Assembly: GCA_030836665.1 (NCBI GenBank)
Contig: JAUPLX010000017.1
Location: 1 to 8,644 of the forward strand
Reading direction: 5' to 3'
Length of the DNA stretch: 8,644 nt
Origin: Patescibacteria group bacterium
GTDB lineage: Bacteria > Patescibacteriota > Gracilibacteria > BD1-5 > UBA2023
The position numbers were made by a program, and so were the translations under genes. The notes beneath the pieces are model-generated. The model was not told the origin of the DNA. It saw only the letters and a program-made list of their open reading frames with translations, and ran no database searches. Below are positions 1-6,803 of this stretch, in pieces (position 1 is the first letter of the stretch; every line of letters begins with the position of its first letter).

Positions 1-995
1 AAATTGACATACCGCGCCACGTCGCCGATTTCCTCTTGGGTGTACGGCGCCGCTTCTCATCGCAGGTGCATGATCTTTATCACCCGATGCACCACCATGT
101 CCGCGTAGCGCCTGATGGGGGAGGTGAAATGGGTGTAATGTTCCAAAGCGAGCCCGTAGTGCGCTCCTTGGGCGTTATGGTAATAGGCCCGTTCGTCCAG
201 ACTGTTGTGCAACCGGAATACGGAGTTGTACCCGTGTTTCGCCGCGATCATCGCCGAAGCGATGTTCGCGAGAATCATGAATTCCTCGATGATCGACGTA
301 GGAATCGCCTTCTTGGAGGAATGGATTTTTTCTTCCTTGTCGCCTACGGAAAGTTGGCGGTCCGCTTCGTCGTAATCCATGTTCGCTCATTCCCTTTTTC
401 GTACGAACCTTCTCCGGCTCGCGATTTCGTACATGAGCCGGAACGTCTCGTGGTGTTCGCTATCGGGGCTGAGGTAATCCGTCATGAAGCTTTCGTAGTC
501 GTGCCTCTTTTGATTCTTGAAGATCGATTCGTACGCCTCGGAACCGATGATTTGCCCTTCGTGGTCGAGATCGATACGGATGCTGAGCGTGAGTTTTTCG
601 CCGTCTTCGTTGAGCGACAGGAGGTTTTGCGAAAGGGCGGGAGGAAACATGTTGACGACCTCCTCGCGACGGTATATGCTCGTCGTTCGTTTGAGCGCTT
701 CGATATCGAGCGGGGAATATGCCGGTACCGCTTCGGTCACGTCGCTGATATGTACGAAGACCGCGTATCCGTACGCCGTCCGCTCCGCCCAGATGGCATC
801 GTCCAAGTCGAGGGATTCGATTCCGTCGATACTGATCCCTTCTTCGAATTTCCTCTTCACCGCTTGGTCGTTTACGCCGTTTTGCACGATGAGCCGCGTC
901 TGGTTTTTCGCGTACGGCGAATATTCCACCCGGATAATCCCTTCGTGATGGCTGTCTCCGGAGATGTGGTCGAGGATTTTCGACTGTCTTTTCAT
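1..995 (-). CDS. Compact RNB-family 3'-5' exoribonuclease (RNase R/RNase II-like), C-terminus cut by window edge
   Basis: Degrades RNA processively from the 3' end in the cytoplasm, by family. The frame runs from ATG at 993-995 to the left edge (331 codons seen), reading TGA as Gly at 387-389 (residue 203) and 57-59 (residue 313). The RNB motif ISIDGIESLDLDDAI gives D57, D63, D65 and D66, the same spacing as the four catalytic Asp of RNase II. A conserved IEEFMILAN helix and THFTSPIRRY (about 288-297, with the R that contacts RNA) follow. Gly203 falls in REGANMDYD, matching the family's RGAxDFD. Two oddities: only about 53 residues precede the catalytic domain, so the usual cold-shock domains are absent (TAA abuts the start), and only about 20 residues separate FRLHNS from the THFTSP motif, far fewer than in RNase R. 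A reduced but intact-looking enzyme is likely. Confidence 0.9.
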
Positions 996-1020
996 TTATC
1001 CGGATACTATAAATATACGT

Positions 1021-1040
1021 TGTCAAGCATACGGCGTATG
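1021..1040 (-). promoter_or_regulatory. TTGACA box with adjoining palindrome upstream of the RNase gene
   Basis: On the minus strand a perfect TTGACA (1021-1026) lies next to CATACG-G-CGTATG (1028-1040), an inverted repeat with 6-base arms around one base. An AT-rich run follows (1004-1020), but no good -10 sits 16-18 bases from the TTGACA; the nearest, TATAGT at 1006-1011, is only 9 bases away. This is a plausible control region for the RNase gene, but the promoter is not resolved. Confidence 0.3.
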
Positions 1041-1060
1041 GGGAAAAGTCAATCCCGAGA

Positions 1061-1612
1061 TTAGTGGCAGCAATCACAACAACAGCAATCGTCCACCGCC
1101 GCGGAAACCTGACTCGTGAGGAGGGGAAGTTCGCTGTAGGGATGCTTCAAACGCTCTACGAATTTCGATAAAAGATCTCCTTGTCCGTAGTCGCGCACGT
1201 AGGATTCGGGCGTATCTCCGTGGTCGAATCGGATCTTCGAGATTTCATCGGGAGAAAAAATCCCCTCCTGAAGCCCCCAGGCAAGGTATTCTTCGCCGTA
1301 GATATGGTCCGCGGCCCGTACGGTCGCTACGGCGTACGCCGAACGCGCGTATTTTTCGAGTTTTTTCCGTACGATGCCTCGGATTTCTTCGTCCGTAATG
1401 ACTCCCCATTCCGGCGTCGTGGCACAAAAAACGGGGTAAAACGGCGTGACGGACCCGTCGGGATTCTCAATATCGAATCTCGCGGACTTCGTTATGGGGC
1501 TCGCGCGCTCGATTATCTGGATGACCCGCGTACGGAATTCTTCGACGTTCTCCCCCCAGCCCTCGGGAATATCGAAGACTCGGGCGATTTCCGTTTCTTT
1601 GGTCGCGAGCAT
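1061..1612 (-). CDS. Unrecognised protein with C-terminal cysteine cluster
   Basis: 183 residues, ATG at 1610-1612, TAA stop; an upstream in-frame TAG at 1619-1621 fixes the start region, with a weak AGAG just before it. I do not recognise the family. The body is soluble and mixed, with no signal peptide or membrane helix: a charged N-terminal third, a PDGSVTPFYPVFC stretch around 51-63, then helical-looking segments (about 73-105 and 120-156). The last ten residues are DCCCCDCCH preceded by D: Cys176-179, Cys181, Cys182 and a terminal His183. Such a tail suggests binding of a soft metal (Zn, Cu, Fe) or an Fe-S centre, but this is inference. The gene contains no TGA codons. It has its own promoter-like sequence and is separated from its upstream neighbour by 104 bases. 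Confidence 0.85.
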   Translation of the reverse strand: MLATKETEIARVFDIPEGWGENVEEFRTRVIQIIERASPITKSARFDIENPDGSVTPFYPVFCATTPEWGVITDEEIRGIVRKKLEKYARSAYAVATVRAADHIYGEEYLAWGLQEGIFSPDEISKIRFDHGDTPESYVRDYGQGDLLSKFVERLKHPYSELPLLTSQVSAAVDDCCCCDCCH

Positions 1613-1647
1613 GTTTCTCTATGGAAAATAAGAATGCGTTCGAGTAT

Positions 1648-1675
1648 TGAATACGAAAAACTATAAGAAAGTCAA
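1648..1675 (-). promoter_or_regulatory. Candidate sigma70-type promoter of the Cys-tail gene
   Basis: Minus-strand TTGACT (1670-1675), a 16-base spacer and TATTCA (1648-1653), about 35 bases from the ATG. The -10 lies inside a short palindrome GTATTCAATAC (1644-1654). The -35 is good and the -10 moderate. No convincing terminator separates it from the operon upstream, so readthrough is also possible. Confidence 0.45.
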
Positions 1676-1716
1676 TCGAAGCTCGTCCGATTCCCGGCAT
1701 TTCGGCATCGAAGCCG

Positions 1717-2433
1717 TTATTTTCCGTTTTTCAGGGAAACCGGAGTATCCGATTTTCGGAGGATTTCCCTTCGGAATCTCACCGCCATGTAGCGTTTGTT
1801 CAGGAAATTGCAGCAGTAGGCGAAAATGATGTCCTCCATTTTCGTACTCCGTTCGTTCGTGAGCGTGGGATCGGCAATCCGAAGCGTTTTCTTTCCATCC
1901 CGATCCATGACGAGGAGGTTCGTGATGGAGACCCGTTCCTCGACTTCGTCCTTCCGGAGGAATACTCTCGCCACGAGACGTCCGAAAACCTTGCGTATCG
2001 AGTGGACGATGCCCTCCTCCCGCTCCGGATTTTCTTCGGCTACGAGCGCGGAGACCATTCCTTCGAGGCCGAAGAAATCGAACGCGCGTCCGGTTTCGGC
2101 ATAGAGCGCCTCGTTTCTTTCGAGAAAATCCGTGAACTGTTCTCGAAGTTCCGGAGATCGTTCCAACATTTCCAGCGTCAGTGCCGCATGGGAAGGGAGA
2201 ATGGGTTGCACGATGGCGTATTCCCCCGTGCGTTTTTCGTTTCGAATCGCCCTCGTCGGCCAAAAATATTCTCAAAAATGTTTCTTCGCGAGTCGGATAT
2301 CCTCGGAAACCGCTTCGAAATCGCACACGAACCGCCAAATCCCTTTCGGGCATTTGAGGACGTTTCCGTCTTTCATATCGTAGACGACATGGCATCCCCC
2401 TTCTCAGAGGATCGGGAGGTTCGCGTTTTCCAT
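1717..2433 (-). CDS. Kinase-fold-like protein, fourth gene of the exporter operon
   Basis: 238 residues from ATG at 2431-2433 to TAA, reading TGA as Gly at 2404-2406 (residue 10) and 2272-2274 (residue 54). The start lies 10 bases after the ATPase stop, so it is probably co-transcribed. The N-terminus ILGEGGCHVVY (8-18) looks like a kinase/phosphotransferase glycine loop, with Lys27 in NVLK as the expected ATP lysine and YAIVQPIL (72-79) like a hinge. ITNLLVMDRDGKKTLRIADP (170-189) resembles the N...D part of a catalytic loop and DFG-like strand (Asn172, Asp188). The position five before Asn172, where HRD/HGD kinases have Asp, is Arg167, so it may be a pseudokinase or a distant YrbL- or APH-like fold. 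No membrane helix, so cytoplasmic. The first loop glycine is itself encoded by TGA. The function is inferred from weak motifs only. Confidence 0.8.
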
Positions 2434-2443
2434 AGGTTCGTTT

Positions 2444-3127
2444 TTAGGGTTTCTCCACGTTTCCGTCTTTCAGCCGCACGATTCGGTCGGCAATGGCGGC
2501 TACGTCGTTGGCGTGCGTTACCATGATGATGGTTTTGCCTTCGTCCCGCACGTCCCGTAGGAGTTTCAGTATCGACTTCGTCGTCACGGAGTCAAGATTT
2601 CCCGTCGGTTCATCCGCGAGCAGTATTTCCGGATCGTTCATGAGCGCTCGGGCGAGAGCCACGCGTTGTTGCTGTCCGCCGGAGAGTTCTCCCGGAAGGC
2701 TTCGGATTTTTTCGGAAAGTCCGATCTTCGAAAGAATCCTTTCCGCCTTTTCGAACCGCGCTTTTCGCGAGACGCCGGCATAGGTCGCCGGCAGAGCGAC
2801 GTTCTCCAATGCCGTAAGGTGGGGGAGGAGATGGAATTGCTGGAACACGAAACCCATTTTCCGGTTCCGGATATGGGAAAGCGCTTCGTCGTCCCGAAGG
2901 TTCGAAATGTCTTCCCCTTCCAAAAGGTAGGTTCCCGAGGTCGCGGCATGGAGGCAGCCGATAACGTTCAGAAGCGTTGATTTTCCGGAACCGCTTTCCC
3001 CCATGAGCGCCACGAATTCGCCTTTTCGTACCGTAAGGTCGATGCCGTTCAGAACCCGTATCTCTTCGCCCGTGGAGAGGAAATACGACTTTTTCAGGTT
3101 CTTGAGAGTGATGATGGATTTTTCCAT
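2444..3127 (-). CDS. ABC transporter ATPase subunit (MacB/LolD class)
   Basis: 227 residues, complete, ATG to TAA. It hydrolyses ATP at the inner face of the membrane to drive the permease encoded 8 bases upstream. All core motifs are present: Walker A GESGSGKST (43-51), Q-loop VFQQF (94-98, Gln96), signature LSGGQ (148-152), Walker B ILLADE (168-173) followed by PTGNLD as the D-loop, and switch His205 in MVTHA. Size and the LADEPTGNLD wording are typical of the MacB/LolD/FtsE group. In E. coli MacB the ATPase and permease are one chain; here they are separate, permease first. It contains no TGA codon. The same frame is open far upstream (to 4957), but that part is Arg-rich, overlaps two real genes and is not protein-like, so the ATG at 3125-3127 is the start. 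Confidence 0.97.
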   Translation of the reverse strand: MEKSIITLKNLKKSYFLSTGEEIRVLNGIDLTVRKGEFVALMGESGSGKSTLLNVIGCLHAATSGTYLLEGEDISNLRDDEALSHIRNRKMGFVFQQFHLLPHLTALENVALPATYAGVSRKARFEKAERILSKIGLSEKIRSLPGELSGGQQQRVALARALMNDPEILLADEPTGNLDSVTTKSILKLLRDVRDEGKTIIMVTHANDVAAIADRIVRLKDGNVEKP

Positions 3128-3135
3128 GGGTGGGC

Positions 3136-4323
3136 TTAGCGAAGAGCGTCTACCGGGTCGAGGTTCGATGCCCGGACGGCGGGATATATTCCGAAAAATA
3201 CGGCGATCGCGAGCGTGAACGACAGCGCGAGGACGTCTCAGAAATTGCCTCGGACGAGCAGGAAATCCGATCATAGCCGGTTGATGAGCACGATGGAGGA
3301 TTCCGCGAGCACGATTCCGAGCATCGCCCCAAAGGTCGAGAGGACCACGCTTTCCGAGAGGAATTGCAGCGTCACGTCCCTTTTTCTCGCTCAGATGGCG
3401 CGAAGTATCCCGATGTCTTTCGTGCGTTCGGCGACCGATGCGTACATGACGTTCATGATGCCGATTCCCGAAACGGCGAGAATGAGCGCCGCAACCCCGG
3501 TAAGGAGGAACGAAAGGGCTTTCGTTACGAGATCGATGGCGCTGACCATGGCCTTTTGCTCGAAGACGTTGAAATCGTCCACCTCGTTTTCTCGGAGGCC
3601 GTGGATCTTCCGGAGAATCGTCCGGATTTCTTCGGACGCGGCGGTAACCGATCCGGTATCCCTTGCCAGAAACGCGAGCGCGATGGTACTGCTTCCTTCC
3701 CCGATGACGAACCGTTTCGACGAAGTGAAGGGGACGTAAGCCATATCGTTGAACGACATGCCCGAAAGCGAAGGGGCGTCCGCGAGGATGCCGACGACCC
3801 GGAACCGCGCTTTTCCGATGGTGAGCGATTCTCCGACGGCGTCTTTCCGGTCGAAGAATTTCTTCGACAATCCCTGTCCGATGACGACCGCCTTTTCCGC
3901 CGTTTTCGTTTCCGCCTTCGTAATGAACCGGCCCGTAGCGATGTCGAACTTCATCGTTTCGAGGAAATTCTCGTCGGTTCCGATCAGCATGTAGGCTTCG
4001 CTTTCTCCGGGGACGCCCATATTCGCTTTCCCTACCGAAAAAACCGTACCTCCGGAAAGGAACGCCGATTTCTCCAGCACTTTCTCCAGATCTTCTTCCT
4101 TCAGTCGGGAACGGGCGAACGATGAGTTCGAGGGTTCTACGAAAATGGAGGTCGCGCTCAAGAAGCCGAGCTGGTCCCGGATGAAGGTTTCGACCCCGTT
4201 CCCGATGGCGTGGACGAAAACGATGGCGAACGTTCCGATGACGATGCCGAGAATCGAAAGGAAACTCCGAAGCCGGTTCGAGGCGAGCGATCGGATGGCG
4301 GAAAAGACGATGTCGGCGTACAT
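3136..4323 (-). CDS. MacB/FtsX-family ABC transporter permease
   Basis: 395 residues when TGA is Gly at 3391-3393, 3271-3273 and 3238-3240 (residues 311, 351, 362); ends in TAA. It is the membrane subunit of a MacAB-type exporter. Topology fits the family: helix 1 about 18-40 (RSFLSILGIVIGTFAIVF), a large extracytoplasmic domain about 41-262 (MacB_PCD type), then helices about 266-293, 322-347 and 364-383. The C-terminus FGIYPAVRASNLDPVDALR is the family's signature ending. Gly311 completes the nearly invariant ILRAIGARKRD, and without recoding the protein would lose its last three-helix half, which is the best single proof of UGA=Gly here. It starts 6 bases after the adaptor gene's TAG and ends 8 bases before the ATPase ATG. 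Confidence 0.96.
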
Positions 4324-4329
4324 GGGCGG

Positions 4330-6243
4330 CTAGTAACGGATTCGTTCGCCTTGGCGGAGTCCCTCGAGAACCTCCGTCATTTTTCCATCGGACACCCCCG
4401 TTTTTATAGAAATCTCGGCGTTTCGCCCGATGGAGAAAACCGTGGGATTTCCATTTTCGGAACGGCGGATTGCCGATTGGGGGACGACGAGAACGTTTTT
4501 CGCTTCCTTTACGACGTAATCGACGGAAGCGACCGAGCCTTCCGGTACGGGGAAAGGGGAGAAACCGAAAGTCACCCGTACGCGGTAGGTGACGACTCCG
4601 TTCGCGTCGGTGGAGGAGGTCGGGCTGACGAAAGTGACCGCGCCGGTGAACGTTTTCTCCGGAAGGGAATCGAAAACGACCCGCGCTTCCTGCTCCCGCC
4701 GAATTTTCCCGATATCGGTCTCTTCCATCTCCGATTCCACGTAGGGGATTCCCGTATCCGCGACCGTAACGGCCGTCTTTCCGGCCACCGTCTCTTCGCC
4801 GGGAAGTCAGAACGTCCGTACGACCGTTCCGTCGACGGGACTTTTCAGGACGGTTTCCGAAAGGCGTTCTTCCGCCTCTTTGAGCGAAGTCCTTGCGGAT
4901 TCTTCGAGGCGGAGATAGGGGGCGAGTTCCGTATCCGATATCGGTCGCCGCTTCCATTTGAGAACGGCCCCGGCATCGGCGAGGCGGTTTTCGGCAGACC
5001 GCACGTTATCGGATTCCGCCGCTTTCGTCGAAGAAATCCGAAGTTCCGCGGATTCGAGACGTTTTCGCATTACCGAGAGGTCGCTTTGCGCGAGGATGAC
5101 CGATTGCTTGGCCGCCGTCTCCGCCTCGAGCGCCGCCGATTCTTCGTGGGAAACCGACCGTTCGAGCGCCGCGAGATCCGAATCTTTCGCCCGGCATGCC
5201 GCGAGCATTTCCGAGAACGATCGGATTCCGGCATCGATCGAAGCCTGCGGAAACGCGCTCGAATCTACCGAATTCCGGAGGACGGAAAGGGTATCCGAGA
5301 GGGAATTCGCGACTTTGTCCGACACTGAACGGGAAATCGAAAGGCAGGATTTTACTCGAACGAGACTACCGGATCCCCCGAGCGCCGAACATTCCGACGA
5401 AAATTTCGAAAGCTCCCTTTCGGCCATGAGAAACGAGGCTCCGGCCCGGGTGAACGAGGACGAATCTTTCGCTCCGAGATACGATTCGAACGCGTCGTTT
5501 CCGCCCCGGTTTTTTTCTGTCACCCCCAAGAGGACGTCGATATCGTGGAGCTGCTTATGGAAAAAATCCGCGGAGGGCGCCATGGCGAGGGCTCACCGAT
5601 TTTCCCATTCGGAAATGCCGCGCGCGTTTTCCATAATCGTCCGTTCGAGTTCGATTTCGGCAGTTCGGACGGATTCTTCGGATTTCCGAAGCTCGGTCCG
5701 TGCGGTTTCGAAGGATTTTTGAGCCTCCGATATTGCCCGCTCCCGTGCTCGCTTGGCGCTCTCTAAATCGGACTCGGCGCTTCGTAGCCGAGTTTCGTAG
5801 AGGCGGATTTCTTCCTCGGACGCGGAACTCTCTTTTTTCGACCGTACGTCCGCCCCCGCTGCTTCCACTGCGATTCTCGCTTTTTCCACCGCGATTTTTT
5901 CGAACGTTCCGTCGAGAGCCGCTACCGTATCGCCTCGCCCCACGGTCTTTCCTTCGTCCGCGACGAAAGCGATTCTTCCCCCTCTCGGAAAGGCGAGGTC
6001 GTAGTATCCGCGATATGCGGCTTTTCCGTTGGCGGAGACCGTTTCGGTCACGTTTGCGAGGGTAACCTCGGCGGTTTTGAATTCGGCGGTTTCTTCGGTC
6101 GGACGGAAGAATGCCGCGTACGATCCGATTGCGGCAATCGTGATGAAGACCCCCGCGGCCAAGGTTCGGCGACGGTTCTTCTCTGAACGGATTTCTTCCC
6201 TGAGCGGCATTTTTCGAAGGATTAGGAATATCCTCGCGCGCAT
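4330..6243 (-). CDS. MacA/HlyD-like membrane fusion (adaptor) protein with long helical hairpin insert
   Basis: 637 residues with TGA as Gly at 5593-5595 (residue 217) and 4807-4809 (residue 479); TAG stop. It is the extracytoplasmic adaptor of the exporter whose permease and ATPase follow. One N-terminal anchor helix (about 27-46) follows a basic stretch. The first lipoyl half-motif is about 85-112 (RGGRIAFVADEGKTVGRGD), then coiled coil about 113-215, an extra helical segment about 221-365, a returning coiled coil about 370-460, the second lipoyl half about 467-503 (LKSPVDGTVVRTFG, with Gly479 from TGA), and the beta-barrel and membrane-proximal parts to the end. MacA proteins are usually near 370-400 residues, so the insert is large. 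The start is uncertain: ATG at 6241-6243 lies only about 11 bases from the -10, so ATG at 6208-6210 (residue 12) is an alternative. Confidence 0.94.
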
Positions 6244-6253
6244 CGTATTTACT

Positions 6254-6283
6254 ATTCTATACTCAATAAACCGTAAAAAACAA
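6254..6283 (-). promoter_or_regulatory. Candidate promoter of the exporter operon
   Basis: Minus-strand TTGTTT (6278-6283), an 18-base spacer and TAGAAT (6254-6259); an overlapping TATAGA (6256-6261) gives a 16-base spacer. Transcription would begin near 6247, almost at the first ATG of the adaptor gene, implying a nearly leaderless message or use of the internal ATG at 6208-6210. No Shine-Dalgarno precedes either. Confidence 0.5.
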
Positions 6284-6299
6284 GCACCGTATGGAACGG

Positions 6300-6324
6300 G
6301 AATTTTCGGAACGACGGAAAATTC
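6300..6324. repeat. Inverted repeat between divergent promoters
   Basis: GAATTTTC (6300-6307) and GAAAATTC (6317-6324) form perfect 8-base arms around 9 bases, placed in the 148-base region between the exporter operon and the small membrane gene. It could be an operator. GAA/TTC words are very common in this DNA, so chance is a real alternative. Confidence 0.35.
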
Positions 6325-6333
6325 GTAACGCCG

Positions 6334-6361
6334 TTTACGATTTCAAAAATCCGATTACAGT
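6334..6361 (+). promoter_or_regulatory. Candidate promoter of the small membrane gene
   Basis: TTTACG (6334-6339), a 16-base spacer and TACAGT (6356-6361), giving a leader of about 24 bases before the ATG at 6392. The leader contains GGGAGG (about 6380-6385), a strong Shine-Dalgarno at normal spacing. Confidence 0.45.
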
Positions 6362-6391
6362 ATCCCCGCGAATCTTTCAAGGGAGGACGCG

Positions 6392-6772
6392 ATGTCGGAA
6401 GAAAATAAAAATCCCCTTCTCGAAGGGGCGAAAGAAGGAATGAAACAAGAATGGAAGAAAGAGGGATGGAGAATGAAGGGGGCCTTGAAATCCACTATTC
6501 TCCATATGATTCTCATTACGTTCTGGGCGATTCTCGATATCGGCATCCGAAACCAGTTCATGGTGGGGATGCTCAGCGAGAACGCTCTCGAATACGTTCC
6601 CGGGATTTTCGGATATTTCCTTACCGGTTGGCTTTTCTACGAGCTCTACCTTAAGGGGCGGACGAAATATCCCAAACGGCAGGCGGCGCTATGGCTCATC
6701 GCTTCGCACCCGCTCATGTACTCGCCGTTTAAGGACGATATCGAATTCGTGACCAAGTTCCGGATTTTCTGA
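6392..6772 (+). CDS. Small two-helix membrane protein, apparently ending at TGA
   Basis: 126 residues, family not recognised. A charged N-terminus (about 1-28, rich in Lys/Glu) is followed by a membrane helix about 32-52 (STILHMILITFWAILDI), a loop, and a second helix about 69-88 (VPGIFGYFLTGWLFYELYL). A third weak hydrophobic stretch lies around 98-110, with a short charged tail. The start is well supported by GGGAGG six bases before the ATG, the only strong Shine-Dalgarno in the window. The odd part is the end: the first in-frame stop is TGA (6770-6772), which is Gly elsewhere here. A terminator begins five bases later. If TGA is Gly, the frame continues 39 codons through the hairpin to TAG at 6887-6889, overlapping the end of the convergent gene, and the added residues look like antisense shadow. 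The true C-terminus is therefore open. Confidence 0.8.
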   Translation: MSEENKNPLLEGAKEGMKQEWKKEGWRMKGALKSTILHMILITFWAILDIGIRNQFMVGMLSENALEYVPGIFGYFLTGWLFYELYLKGRTKYPKRQAALWLIASHPLMYSPFKDDIEFVTKFRIF

Positions 6773-6776
6773 TTCG

Positions 6777-6803
6777 ACGCCCCGACAAGGGGCGTTTTTC
6801 TTT
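6777..6803 (+). terminator. Intrinsic terminator
   Basis: ACGCCCC (6777-6783), loop GACAA, GGGGCGT (6789-6795), then a T-tract TTTTTCTTT. A 7-base GC-rich stem with the T-run only on the plus strand shows it serves the small membrane gene. The convergent gene's TAA at 6802-6804 touches its T-tract. Confidence 0.9.

Noticed and set aside
36..1064. 342-codon plus-strand frame opposite the RNase gene
   Set aside because: It is a shadow of the minus-strand gene, which carries all RNB motifs. The plus-strand translation has no recognisable features.
1676..1716. Possible terminator after the kinase-like gene
   Set aside because: Only a 4-base stem (CGGC/GCCG) without a T-tract in the right place, so the operon's end is not resolved.
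3128..4957. Long open frame extending the ABC ATPase upstream to 4957 (837 residues in all)
   Set aside because: The extension is Arg-rich and lacks domain character. It overlaps the permease and adaptor genes on the same strand in another frame. Only the part from the ATG at 3125-3127 is protein-like.
4210..5328. 372-codon plus-strand frame opposite the permease and adaptor genes
   Set aside because: Arg/Gly-rich antisense translation crossing two real genes; explained by the base composition.
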